Assembly: GCA_032622095.1 (NCBI GenBank)
Contig: CP136064.1
Coordinates: 248,529,827 to 248,593,826 of the forward strand
Origin: Siphonodentalium dalli
Lineage: Eukaryota > Mollusca > Scaphopoda > Gadilida > Siphonodentaliidae
Reading direction: 5' to 3'
DNA length: 64,000 bases
Shown here: piece after piece, positions 1 through 10,061 of the stretch
How positions within the stretch are numbered: position 1 is the stretch's first letter
Layout: each line of letters starts with the position of its first letter
Position numbers and translations under genes: made by a program
Notes under the pieces: model-generated
Told to the model about the DNA's origin: nothing
The model's input: only the letters and a program-made list of their open reading frames with translations
The model's database searches: none

Positions 1-1299
1 AAAATACAGATGATGCAAATAGGCCAGTCCAGCGATGTCTTCAGAGTGGTATGCCTTATGTTTGCATTTCTCCATGCATAACAATATTTCCTGAACCTAT
101 ATAATTCAGTCTAAAATAGGTTTTCAATTGCACCAATATGCGTATACATCGATTGTATAGAGATATATGTCGCGAAGATTCACTTTTAAGCGTCGAGAAG
201 GCAAAGTACCAACACACGTAGATCGATTGTGTAGAGTGACAGATCACGTAATCAGACTGTCGTATATATTATTACATCGATAAGTATATTACCAAATAAC
301 ATTTTATGGGCGTCAATGTGGCAAGTTTACTCACAACTTATGAAATACTATATGTCAATACACATTAATACGGGATTATGTTGGGGTGGTATGTGCATAC
401 AATGCGCTTATATTATAATATAACTGGTTCTACTGTCGATACGGTCCATGATCGAATGTGTGTTGAAGATACTGCATCCGAGTTCACATTAAAGTAGTAG
501 AAAGAAAAAAATAACTTTAAAGGGGACTGTACTCAAATTTTCTGTATTTGAGGGAATTGTTTAGCCTGAAGTAACAACAAGAACCAATATGCCAAGCATG
601 AGTTCCTATGGACATTGACCTCGCTTTGGAATAAAACATGTTAGTCGTCCAAAATCTGACAACGTTTCATTGTACTGAGTACAAATCGAGACGGGAATTA
701 AAATATTTTACGGATGGCAGCAAAACCGGAATGCAGTGAATAGAATGAGAGTCATCTATAATTCAGGCAAATATATCAAATAAAATGTTACATTATATGC
801 AAAATTGTCCCAGAAATATATTAGTTTATTACGCCCTCTAGGGTGTATACTGCGAGTGTGATCTGTCGATGTCATATGAGCTATGGGGATATATCGCAGA
901 ACAACACATTTCGGGTTTCAAACGATGCGAGTTAATTTAGGAAATTGTAGTAGAACCAAGAGTAATGTCCTATTCCCACAATATAACACAAAAGGTGACA
1001 TCCAGTGTTTTTATTTCTAGGGATATTTACCAAGATTAGTAATATAACAAAGACGTCAAATTACGGAACATATGATTACGGTTAATTGCTCCGTAATTTT
1101 ACGGAACTAATTTAAGTGCTGGAAAATATTTACGGAACTTAAGGAAACCCTTTAAACAGTGTAGATCATGCTTGGGGATGCTCTTTAGTATTGACACGAG
1201 GGAATACTGTTCACATGCAAACCGTTTTGTCGTTTCATTTCTTGCGGAATTATGGCAATTTGAGTGAAATATACTTTTCCTGTATCTTTGTCATCTTAG
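1..1299. other. AT-rich sequence without a recognisable gene
   Basis: Only short reading frames occur here, and none resembles a known protein. A short motif, TTACGGAAC, recurs around 1060-1145. I see no tandem array, no TIR pair and no RNA gene in this stretch. Confidence 0.5.
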
Positions 1300-1368
1300 A
1301 TTGGATGTGATTGAACTTTGACATATTTATGAAGTTCATAAATATGTCAAAGTTCAATCACATCCAAT
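1300..1368. repeat. Perfect 34-bp inverted repeat (hairpin, 1-nt loop)
   Basis: The arms 1300-1333 and 1335-1368 are exact reverse complements separated by a single G. Such a perfect palindrome is either very young or actively maintained. It lies directly beside the dispersed repeat that starts near 1369. No coding potential. Confidence 0.9.
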
Positions 1369-1790
1369 ATGAACCAAAAATAACGGTACATATATCAATA
1401 AATATTTAAAGACATATTATGTACTTATTCGGTGCTTGAAACTAATACGTTAGTATTCAGGTGCTATGCCAACTGGAGGAATATATCATTCTAGTAACAT
1501 CGCCGAAAATTTCAAACAAATCGACCTTACCACTCCATAGAAAACATCGTCTGAACTACATGCAATTGTAAATATTTACTTCTCGATTCGGGACGCAACT
1601 ATAAGCGATAAGCTAACGAAAATGATTTCGCCACCGAGAGTCACTGTATTTAATTAATAAGAATGACGGTGATTCTTGTCAATTTGGATATACTATTTGT
1701 AAAAATTTACTACTTTGAGCTACATTATTCTCCATTCTATTTTATCACCCTACCGGAGTGATTCACATCACTTTAATCAGAAGGGTGATT
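1369..1790 (-). repeat. Dispersed repeat, inverted copy of 49440-49860
   Basis: The reverse complement of this stretch aligns along its length with 49440-49860. Shared landmarks are a block around TTTCTATGGAGTGGTA, a block around GACTCTCGGTGGC, and one around AGGTGCTATGCCAACT. The copies are clearly diverged, with indels. No open frame is shared, so this looks like a non-coding mobile repeat or the UTR of a larger element. Confidence 0.7.
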
Positions 1791-2173
1791 TTATACTGTT
1801 TAATATCTAGTCCCAAATCTCAGGGGACACACGTGCAGGATCACTATACTAAATCAAGATATAATAAGATTGATCTTATAATTAATCGAGGATTAATATT
1901 GACTAAAAAACGGAGATATTTGAAGAAGTGTTTTTAAAGATTATATATATATACTACCAGTCGATCACTTGTGGTGTTGTAAATTCTAGTCAAAGTACGT
2001 TCTATATGTTCAGAGTTATCTCCCTTCCGGGTTAGCGTATATGTCTGAGATTTTATATATTAATCGTACACACGTGACTCCTGGTGTCCGATTAGTATAT
2101 TAATTAATATTTAATCTGGGCCGGATTAGATATATTTTATATCTAACGTGATGCGGATCAGGTGCACATTTAA
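1791..2173. other. AT-rich spacer, nothing recognised
   Basis: Runs of AT dinucleotides and ATTAAT-rich sequence; no gene, TIR or tandem structure that I can support. Confidence 0.5.
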
Positions 2174-2666
2174 AGGCCCACTTAATTTTCGAGTCACTGA
2201 TTTTTTTTTTTATAGTGCCTTGATACGGTTTTAATAACAATCTATGCCATAAATTCTGATTAAAATACTATAATTCATCACCATTTGAAACCACTGTGTC
2301 TCAGAAGATGCACATAGAGAAATGGAAAACAGCTGAAATCATACAAAGATTACCCCCGTTTTGGATCCCAGAATGCAACAGAAATCAATCTAAAAATGTA
2401 TTTTCAATGGAAGCGGAATAACTCTATCTTTATTGAAAATAATACAATTTGAACTACAATCCAGATGGAAAAAAAACACGTCAGTAACTCAACAAAAACA
2501 AGATGTTCACAGTTTATTACACCGGATAAGTTGATAATATACAATGTTTTGGAGCTTCCTCTTTCAAATGGTATATAATATGGCATATATTTTATACCTG
2601 TAGACCTACCCGTATATAAAATTATTTTATATATGTTATCTGGGGGTTCGAAAATTAAGTGGGCCT
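2174..2666. mobile_element. TTAA-type MITE, 19-bp perfect TIR
   Basis: The left end AGGCCCACTTAATTTTCGA (2174-2192) is matched exactly in inverted orientation at 2648-2666. The left flank is TTAA (2170-2173); the right flank is TTTA, one base away from TTAA. The 493-bp body has no transposase, so this is a non-autonomous element. The TTAA target fits piggyBac or Kolobok-type transposases, and the AGG start of the TIR recurs in three other families here. Confidence 0.8.
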
Positions 2667-3689
2667 TTTAGGCGTGACAAACTAATCATTTTGCTGGATT
2701 AGGCCAATATATCATGCCTCCTTCTGAAATTACTGAATTGAGACAAAATACAAAAGTATGATGACATTTGTATAGATTGATGTAAGTTTATATATCTCAC
2801 CACTGAGCACTGATATACACACGCGTAACTTAACCATTGTAATTTTGACAGACATTGTTGTATAGTCTGCTGCAATAAATCTTAATTTACTTTCATATAA
2901 ATGTGTTCCGAGTATCGCATTTTCTTGACAGCATGTTTGCTCTATCATTGAATGTAAATGCAATATATAGACACGTTTGAATTAATCTCTTGCGGCTGTG
3001 TATGGAAGTTTCATCTTGAACGAGCGATACCCTCGTCTTCTTGTTCTGGAAATATTCATTTAATTCGATTACGAGTTTCAAACTCGAAGGTATTCACCCG
3101 GAACATCGGCGGGGGTGGGCGACGGTGACTACTGTGGGTGATTTCTCGGTGAAATTATTTTTTGCGCGGTCTTTCCGCCGCCCATGAAACTGATAATGGC
3201 CTAGCCACTGGAACAACGATATGTCCCAAATAAACTAACTAACTATGCAACCAACTCGAAACGTCGAAAATGTGACAGTATTATGGTTATTATATACAGA
3301 ATGAACGAAGTCAAACTCTTTTGGTTGCCATTTTATATGAGATATGTCACGAATCACTACTCAAGCTACGCCCGTTACTAGAGATTAGAGCACAATCGTT
3401 CCCTGATTTTTGGTAAAGCACATCAATTCCCAAGGCTGGCGAAGGAATGGCTCAGTGATTATCCCATTGTTAGGCACACGCAACTCATAACAGACAAATC
3501 GCATGGGCGCTTCAAAGTGGTACCAGTCCGTGTTGTTTCGGACATATCTATTCACATTCAACGGCGATCAGTTCATGTTAATCACGTTGTTGGGCGTGGC
3601 TAACGGGCTATTGTGTCCAATCGCGGCCAGTGCACGGATTGTGCGTCGTGGTTAAAACACGCTCAACGGCACACTTCCATTTGATAGCA
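2667..3689. other. No gene recognised
   Basis: A short AAATAAACTAACTAACTA run near 3227 could be the 3' tail of a decayed retroposon. Otherwise I see no coding, RNA or TIR structure. Confidence 0.4.
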
Positions 3690-3932
3690 ATAATAACGGC
3701 TAACCTACCCAAAGCAACGATAAATAAACTTCAAATTATTCAAAACTCAGCGCTGAGAATGGCACTCCAAGAAAATTATCGTACCCCAATCAGGGCACTT
3801 CACGAATCCGCAGATATATATCCTCTGAGCGATAGATTAAACATTTTAGCATCAAATAATCTTATTAGATTACAAGGGAGCACTTTAATAGAAGAATTGG
3901 AACTCCGCACACTACTATTAACAAAACGATAA
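3690..3932 (+). pseudogene. Non-LTR retrotransposon reverse transcriptase, C-terminal fragment
   Basis: The frame encodes LQIIQNSALRMAL, then PIRALHESADIYPLSDRLN and an Asn/Leu-rich tail. This is the pattern just after the polymerase core in Jockey/CR1-like LINE reverse transcriptases (IQN.ALR.AL...TPI.ALH.ESG..PL..R). The catalytic FADD region and endonuclease are absent, so only about 80 residues of the thumb/C-terminal part remain. A tandem non-coding duplication follows, as expected for a LINE 3' UTR. The frame itself is open and ends at a stop at 3930-3932, but the element is a dead 5'-truncated fragment. Family assignment rests on motif recognition only. Confidence 0.65.
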
Positions 3933-4018
3933 ATCTATGGAAACCATTCTACAAGTACAAACACGCGATACTTTTGTGGTTCCATATAAACGTCACTTCT
4001 CCAACTGGCACCTGCCCC

Positions 4019-4245
4019 CAGGCTCGGTAACCGCGGCTATGCATCGGTTTCTGAGAGTAGTCTTACCCTGCCGTTGGCCAGACTGTCAGTTGTGGCTATG
4101 TGCACTTTGAAACTTTATATCTATCAATAAAACAAATCGAATAACGACAACAGCCTCCAGGCTCGGTAACCGTGGTTATGCATCGGTATCTTAGAGTAGC
4201 CTTACCCAGCCGTTGGCCATATTATCAGTTAGGGATAAGTGCACC
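4019..4245 (+). repeat. Tandem duplication, about 139-bp period
   Basis: The block beginning CAGGCTCGGTAACCG occurs at 4019 and again at about 4158, each running about 85 bp to GTGCA and followed by an AT-rich spacer. It lies just downstream of the RT remnant and may be its 3' UTR. Confidence 0.75.
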
Positions 4246-4339
4246 GAGCAAACTTTATATTTAATTAAACTTAACAATACGACAAATCAAATTGCGGCAA
4301 ATTAACCGAATTAACTACGAGTATCCCCTCTCTACCATT

Positions 4340-4680
4340 TCAGATACCACAACACCAAGATTCATCCGCCTCTTCAACATCCTCTCAGCGACGCCAAATA
4401 CACCTCCTGAAAACAACAAAAGACCAAGACAAGAAAACAGACCAAGACACTGTCATCAACCCCTACCATACCTACGACACCACCAACACCCATACAGATC
4501 ATCCATGTTACAGACGACGGGATGTAAGCTATCTGAGAGACGCCCAGATAGCCCATCCCGTCCCCACACAGCACTGACTCCTCCCAATGACAACAACAAG
4601 ACACAAGACACAAGACAAAGACCAAAGACAAAGACCAAAGACAAAGAACAAAGACAACGAACAAACCACCTACCACCAAC
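4340..4680. repeat. Strand-asymmetric A/C-rich low-complexity tract
   Basis: Almost no G on the plus strand, ending in (CAAGACA)/(CAAAGAC)-type simple repeats at about 4600-4655. The overlapping open frames on both strands owe their length to this composition and match no protein I know. Confidence 0.7.
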
Positions 4681-4870
4681 ATCTTCCTGTTTCCTGTTTC
4701 GGTGGCATGAGAACCAAACAACGCTCTTCGGCGACAAACCAGAATTCAACAAGCGGGTTGTAGGGGAGGGCATACTGCCCCACCAAATATTCCCGGGAAT
4801 CATCCCAAACTCCAAATTTATACTTCCAGTTGATTGGATAATGTTGGATTAATTGTGCTCTAAGTCGGTC

Positions 4871-4951
4871 AGAGCACGCGAATAGTTCTTTACCAGAATA
4901 AATCTCGTCTTCGACTCGATTGATTCTGGTAAAGAACAATTCGTGTGCTCT
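4871..4951. repeat. Imperfect hairpin
   Basis: The left arm 4871-4903 (AGAGCACGCGAATAGTTC...) pairs with 4919-4951 across a short loop with a few mismatches. No coding sequence. Confidence 0.8.
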
Positions 4952-4961
4952 ATAACCCTTA

Positions 4962-5400
4962 CTTATATTCCACCAGTACAAAATCTGGGAACGTTTTGAT
5001 GTTGTGACAGAGAAGTGTATAACATTGAACAAACAGTGCAGGTAATATACTTTTTAGTTCATATATGAACCTCTTCCTTAATAATGTAGGTGAAGATCCC
5101 AACTCGAAGTTGCACGAATTAAGAGACGTCGAGCAATTTTACTTTACATCGCTTACAATCATGATTTTTCTCTCTAATTAATCCAATGTTTATTGCGATA
5201 TCGGCTCAAAAAAGTCACAAAAAAGCATGCAATCTCGAGCTGGGACCACCCCCTATATATATACTGTGAAGTAGATAATTGAGGAACTAATATTAACAGA
5301 GATAATATATTTTCTGCCTTGTTTGTTCAATGTTATAAAGTTCCCTGTCAGAAAGGGTCAGAACATTAAAAAGTTCCCAGGTTTTGTACTGGTTAAATAA
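4962..5400. repeat. Inverted repeat around a 275-bp spacer
   Basis: The left arm 4962-5037 contains CCAGTACAAAATCTGGGAAC and TATAACATTGAACAAAC. Both recur in inverted form at about 5314-5400. The spacer carries no recognisable protein. Probably a decayed fold-back or MITE; no target duplication was identified. Confidence 0.65.
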
Positions 5401-5439
5401 GATTTCTACGCACTTAGCTGGAGTAGATATTCATGGCAC

Positions 5440-5564
5440 GAATATTGTCATACGTGAACATACGTCAGAAGACTATATATGTTCTTTGTAACGACGAAGC
5501 CATCGAAGATGAGAGGCATTTCTTAATGGATTGTCCAACATATCTTCTATATCCGGAATGAACT
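5440..5564 (+). pseudogene. LINE C-terminal zinc-knuckle (zf-RVT-like) fragment
   Basis: Reading from 5457 in frame gives a short peptide containing YVLCNDEAIEDERHF followed by LMDCPTY. This is the Cys/His signature (LC.......E.E.HFL..CP.Y) at the C terminus of many LINE reverse transcriptases. Nothing upstream encodes the polymerase, so it is an isolated remnant about 1.5 kb downstream of the RT fragment at 3.7 kb. Both could derive from one decayed element, but the inverted repeats between them make this uncertain. The frame runs out within about 40 residues. Confidence 0.65.
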
Positions 5565-5690
5565 CATTAACATTATGGGTGACAATTTTATCAATTTTGG
5601 ATTGATGAGTAGAGGGATATATGAGTAGATATCACATATGTGACCCGCCATATCAAATCCAGTCGTAAGTCGGGATTTTGTTTACCCTGT

Positions 5691-5759
5691 GCCAATGCAT
5701 TCTCTTATATATGCGAGTCGACCATAGGTCGCCTCGCATATATAAGAGAATGCATTGGC
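5691..5759. repeat. 69-bp hairpin, ATTCTCTTATATATGCGAG family
   Basis: Arms 5691-5723 and 5727-5759 are inverted with one mismatch and a 3-nt loop (ATA). The same module occurs eight more times in full (48304, 48399, 50768, 50915, 51261, 51357, 62831, 62980) and as a half copy at 55701. Here it stands alone, followed by the CTAACAATTTTTT linker seen in the paired copies. It may be half of a piggyBac-like MITE of the 50619-51009 type. Confidence 0.9.
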
Positions 5760-6665
5760 CTAACAATTTTTTACAATTTTAATAAATATATCTACGTTGT
5801 TTGTTTTCAACTATGATCAGCCTGCAAGAGAATACGGAAACACATCTCTAATTACTATCTCCAATTCAAACTGGAATTTCATTTAAATTTATTGCATTCC
5901 ATTTCATTTCATATGTAAGTTAACCGATTTTAACGGATAACGGCAGGAACTCGACTGAGTCGTAAAGGAAGATGATGTCCGCCCATTTCATTGGGAAATC
6001 TCTGACGCAATCGCTTCGCACCATTTTATTTCTCAAGTGGAAGTGCTTAGGTGTGTGCAGTTGAGATTTCGATTATAGCATCCCGCTTTATGACGTTAAA
6101 TTCCCTCTTAATCCGCCACACACAGTGGGCGTCCACTGTGAACACTTTATGTGAGTTTCTTTGATGTCAGATCTGGAAGTTTTGGAATGGTAATTAGATA
6201 ACTGTCGGATCAACAATTGAGTGGGCCCCATGTGAACTGATTTCAGATACCAGCCACAAACAAGCTCGCGGCAAAATGTCATGGTTAAGTTTTACTTGTT
6301 TTCAGCTAAGCTACAAAACAGAGTTCAGTCCCCTCGCTATGCTATGTCTGACCACTGCCGTCATATGCATTTTCTTCATTAAATCTAACATTTTTTATTA
6401 AAGAGTTTTGTCAGCTACAATTCATTCTGGTTGATCTAAACCCTTTTCAAATGAACATAGACAGTTCAGTTTCTCGGAATAATGCAGAATGAATTGTAAC
6501 CTACACAAGTCTCAAATAAATAAATGAGTGATTTCTTCACATTATGTGTAGGTGTTGGCAGCGGTAAGTCAAGCGTAGCAAAGGACTGAACTCTGCACGG
6601 AGCTTGGTTTTCAGCGTGTCGGCGTCGAGAACCGAGTCTCAGTGAAAATGCAAGAATAGTAAGGC
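5760..6665. other. No gene recognised
   Basis: Unique-looking sequence with only short frames; no repeat structure that I can support apart from the minisatellite that begins just after it. Confidence 0.45.
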
Positions 6666-6669
6666 TGAA

Positions 6670-6916
6670 GTCACTCTCACCAAAAAAGTGCTGAAGGGTA
6701 CACATGTTTTGAAAATGTGCTGATGGGTACACAGGTTTTGAAAATGTGCTGAAGGGTACACATGTTTTGAAAATGTGCTGATGGGTACACAGGTTTTGAA
6801 AATGTGCTGATGGGTACACAGGTTTTGAAAATGTGCTGATGGGTACACAGGTTTTGAAAATGTGCTGATGGGTACACAGGTTTTGAAAATGTGCTGATGG
6901 GTACACAGGTTTTGAA
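6670..6916. repeat. 29-bp minisatellite inside a MITE-like repeat
   Basis: About eight copies of a 29-bp unit (TTTTGAAAATGTGCTGATGG plus GTACACAGG) differ mainly at GATGGG versus GAAGGG and ACAGG versus ACATG. The left edge, TCACTCTCACC at 6671, matches the left edge of the small inverted-repeat element at 26003-26232, which carries single units at its ends. The array therefore looks like an expansion of that element's terminal sequence. Open frames across it come only from the periodicity. Confidence 0.9.
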
Positions 6917-6952
6917 ATATCGTTCTAAATGACGATTAGTTTTCGTATCTGC

Positions 6953-7029
6953 CCAGTCTGATTAAAACCATACTCAGATTCTAACGATACAGTATCGTTA
7001 GAATCTGAGTATGGTTTTAATCAGACTGG
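6953..7029. repeat. Perfect 38-bp palindrome with 1-nt loop
   Basis: Arms 6953-6990 and 6992-7029 are exact reverse complements around a single A at 6991. Like the 1300-1368 hairpin it shows no arm divergence. It follows the minisatellite by about 35 bp. Confidence 0.92.
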
Positions 7030-7475
7030 TATCTGCCATGATTTATATTGGAATAATATCCTCTATAAACACCGCAAGCACCACAAATATCTTGCAGACA
7101 TCCTTTCACCAAAATGTTAAGATTTCGCCGAATAAAATATAGAACAGAATAGAGTAGAATATTTTATTTCAACAAACCAAGTATATAGGCAGTTGCAAGT
7201 TACATAATGGTTACAAAATTTGTAAAGCACAAAAGGACATAATTCGACCACAATCATTATCACATCAGGTTTATCTATGTAAATGTACTAAGCAGTCATA
7301 GACTCCCTTCTGGGAAAGTACAACCGGATCATGTTACACACGTTATTTATAATCTTTACATCATCATTACTCATAATCGTTTGAATGTTTTACTATCGCT
7401 CATTTTCAAAATTCACAGTCGTAATCATCAATATCTCGAAACAGTCTTTCCCTTAGATCAGAGAATGCACTAAAC
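7030..7475. other. No gene recognised
   Basis: AT-rich sequence with short frames only; nothing supported. Confidence 0.45.
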
Positions 7476-7479
7476 TTAA

Positions 7480-7973
7480 AGGTACGGTTGGCCTTGGCGG
7501 TGGGTATCCTGTGAAAATATTTCCACCCATCAAAAACCGCCACAAACAGAAAGAACATAAAAATGTAGACAGACTTTGTCCGTATACAAATAAGAAATAT
7601 CGCATAAACAGTATGTTATTGTCATTTGTTTGACCATTGTTATGTAAACAAAAGCATAAAAAGTTACTTTTCTGGTGTTTATTTATATTATGATGGTAAA
7701 CATAAAGAGCGTTCTTTGTTGCTGAATTCCTGATATGGAACCAATAAAGAGCGTTTATATCATTTGTGTGTGATTAGCCAGTGATACTGTGCTGTCTTCT
7801 GTAACACAATCAGGCTCTTGATTATGTAAAATATAGTAAGTCTTTATGATAGCATGCTGTTTACGCGATGGCCATGGTGTATATGAACGAAACTGTATGC
7901 GTTTTAATGTTTGTCTGTTTACAGTGTTTGGAACAAATTTGAATATTTTTGACAACTAAGGCCAACCGTGCCT
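7480..7973 (-). mobile_element. TTAA-type MITE, AGGYACGG family, copy 1
   Basis: The TIRs AGGTACGGTTGGCC (7480-7493) and its inverted partner (7960-7973) match at 13 of 14 positions. TTAA lies outside both ends (7476-7479 and 7974-7977). On the minus strand the 494-bp body aligns with 37286-37820. Shared landmarks include repeated CGCTCTTTAT motifs and the terminal block GGCGGTTTTTGA. No transposase is encoded. A piggyBac/Kolobok-like transposase is inferred from TTAA. Confidence 0.88.
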
Positions 7974-8439
7974 TTAATAATAACAGTTTCAACGCGCGTG
8001 CCTGTACACAATCGGTTTTAAAGATACGGGCGAGATATCTCTTAATTCCCGAGGAGATATCTCGGTCACATTTTTATCGACAAAATGGCGGGAGTCTACG
8101 AGATGGTGTCCAGTGCAATGCAGGCCATTTACACACCCCCCCCCTTTGCACCTCAGTGCTCATGCCTAATATCTAATATATTCATAAACCATGGTTCTAT
8201 ATTCAAGGTATGAGAACATTAAGATATTTTAACCTGAAAAAATGCATAAATCCTAACATCTAGTGGTCTAACTCCAGACAAATGCACATGGCTACGAGCA
8301 CGAGACGAGGACACACCAGACTGACCATGGTTGTTCGGCCCGCTGTGAGAACATTTTGAAAACTGTACAAGAAAATCGCAAATTCTGGCATCTAGACTGG
8401 CCTCAACTGAAGCTTTCCTATAGTGTTGGAAATTTCAAA

Positions 8440-8762
8440 CCTCATACTCCCCCTCACGTTGGAAAATTCTCCAACTGATAACAATTTCAGTCCACAAGTT
8501 TCACCAGGACACAAGCTTTCAAAGTGTTGGAAATTTCCAACATGTCACCCCCCCCCCCCCCCCCAAGGTTGGAAAATTTCCAACTGATGACCATTTCAGT
8601 CCAAAAATTTGACAAAAAATAGGAAATATTGGTAAAAAAAACAATTAATTCCCCCAATAAATTGTTTGAAAATCAAATTACAAGAACATTTTCAACCTAT
8701 TGTTGGCAGGTATGAAATTTCCAACTGTTGAAAATTTTGACCAAAGTTGGGGTGAGACACCT
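8440..8762. repeat. Dispersed repeat with GTTGGAAATTTCCAAC motifs and a poly-C tract
   Basis: Repeated TTGGAAAATTTCCAAC and CATTTCAGTCC phrases, a C18-type run near 8547-8564 and a terminal AACTGTTGAAAATTTTGACC block. The terminal block recurs near 26850-26885 and 59765-59810. It lies just upstream of the presumed Gypsy 5' LTR and has no coding content. Confidence 0.65.
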
Positions 8763-8764
8763 AC

Positions 8765-9037
8765 AACATCCGCCTTATATAGACGGACTATAATGATTTT
8801 CTCCCCAAATCCAATTAGTAAATAAAATATACATGTACAGTCCAAATCATTATACTCGAAGCAACACTGTCCATTTTGTTATGGTATCTTATGTTGTCTT
8901 ACGGACGGTGTTGATATGATCCATAGTCTGTTATTGTAATTGTATGTCGTTGATGATTTGTACTTCCGGTTTGAGAACACATGTTCCATAATAAATAATT
9001 AGAAGAAACAATATATCTATTCTCATCTAACTCCACA
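8765..9037 (+). repeat. Putative Gypsy 5' LTR (left edge uncertain)
   Basis: The segment ends in ...CTCCACA directly before a primer-binding site and contains an AATAAATAA signal near 8991, as an LTR would. No second LTR exists in the window, so length and start cannot be checked. The left edge is set only by the end of the neighbouring repeat. Confidence 0.45.
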
Positions 9038-9055
9038 TGGTGTCAGAAGTGGGGT
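9038..9055 (+). promoter_or_regulatory. Gypsy primer-binding site
   Basis: TGGTGTCAGAAGTGGGG begins with TGG, complementary to a tRNA CCA end. It resembles the tRNA-Leu-type primer-binding sites of Steamer-like Gypsy elements; the tRNA identity is from memory of that family. It immediately follows the putative LTR end ACA. Confidence 0.65.
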
Positions 9056-9057
9056 GA

Positions 9058-9705
9058 ACCGTTGACGAATTTATCACGAGACCTTTTCAAGCGGCAGAAC
9101 ACTGTGATTATGGAGAGCTCAAAGAGCAATTAATCCGAGATCGAATAGTTGTTGGAATTTTGGATCGAAATTTACAACAAAAACTTCAACTTGACAGTGA
9201 ACTGACACTAAATAAAGCCAGACAGGCTGTGCGAATCAGTGAACAGGTCAAGCGAGAACATTCAGTACTTTCGAAAAATCCTAACGATTCTTCCCATAAT
9301 GCAGATATTGATTTTGTGTCGAAAAAAGGAAAATCGAAGAGGTCACAGAAACCGTTTTCTGCAAAACCTGCTGTCTCGTCAAGCTCGTTTAATAAGAAGC
9401 CCCCTACCTGTGTGAGGTGCGGAAATGGACGGCACAGCATTCAAATGTGTCCTGCTCGCTTCAGTACCTGCGGCCAGTGTCAAATGAAGGGCCACTGGCG
9501 TAAGTTCTGCCTGAGTAAGCAAATCAGACAAGTTCAAGATGAACAGTTGTCGAGGGACAACCATCGGAACCAAAACGAAACTTCAGATTCTTCGACTAAT
9601 GACGAAACAGAGGAAAGTGCAAATATTAACTATGCATTTATCGGTAAAATCACCACACAACGCAAGGTTACTGATGAGATGGAATGGAACATTAATCTAA
9701 AGTAA
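9058..9705 (+). pseudogene. gag: Gypsy gag, C-terminal part with two CCHC knuckles
   Basis: The frame is open from 9058, upstream of the first Met at 9160, so the Met is not the true start. It encodes the end of the capsid region (ending in RDRIVVGILDRN). A basic linker follows, then two zinc knuckles at about 9409-9510: CVRCGNGRHSIQMC and CGQCQMKGHWRKFC, both CX2CX4HX4C. These bind genomic RNA in particle assembly. The whole gag N-terminal half is missing: the frame begins within a few bases of the primer-binding site, so a large deletion joined the leader to the capsid end. The frame ends at a stop at 9703-9705, where a one-base frameshift separates it from the protease. It cannot make a functional capsid. 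Confidence 0.88.
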
Positions 9706-10061
9706 AGAACCAGGATGTGAATTTCGTCATCGACACCGGTGCTGATGTGACTATTATTCCGCAGAAAATTGCTAAAGCACTGAACGTTCAACTTGATAAA
9801 CCAGATAAAGCCTTATTTTCTGCAAATGATTCTAAACTCGAGTGTTTAGGACAATTCAAGGCCAGACTTAAAACTGATACAGCGAAAACGAAGCAGACGA
9901 TATATGTTGTAAAACAATGCAAGAAGGCACTCTTGGGTAAACCAGCCATAGCTGCACTGGACATCGTAAAGATTGTGAATAACGTGTGTGTCGAACAGAA
10001 ACACCCAAAACTGTTCACAGGCCTTGGTCAATTAGAGGGCAACTATGAGATTAAACTTTAA
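9706..10061 (+). pseudogene. pol: Gypsy aspartic protease domain
   Basis: Encodes a retropepsin that would cleave the gag-pol polyprotein. The active-site motif is VIDTGADVTIIP (Asp codon at 9732-9734), with a GKPAIAALDIV block toward the end in place of the usual ILGxxxL region. The Met at 9717 is internal, as the domain is normally made as part of the polyprotein. It is offset from gag by one nucleotide, which looks like a single-base deletion near 9700 because related elements use one continuous frame. It is cut from the RT domain by an in-frame TAA at 10059-10061. Programmed frameshifting is not supported, since no slippery heptamer is obvious. Confidence 0.85.

Noticed and set aside
4292-4852. 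186-residue Thr/Pro/Gln-rich plus-strand frame with overlapping minus-strand frames
   Set aside because: Strand-asymmetric low-complexity DNA; contains simple repeats and no recognisable domain.
5691-5759. Hairpins as intrinsic terminators
   Set aside because: This is eukaryotic mobile DNA; the module recurs inside MITEs and is not placed after genes.
6466-6906. 146-residue minus-strand frame with a repeating YPSAHFQN/CTHQHIFKT pattern
   Set aside because: It is the translation of the 29-bp minisatellite; three frames are open for the same reason.
9690-9720. Programmed frameshift between gag and protease
   Set aside because: No slippery heptamer or downstream structure is obvious; other stops and frameshifts show general decay.
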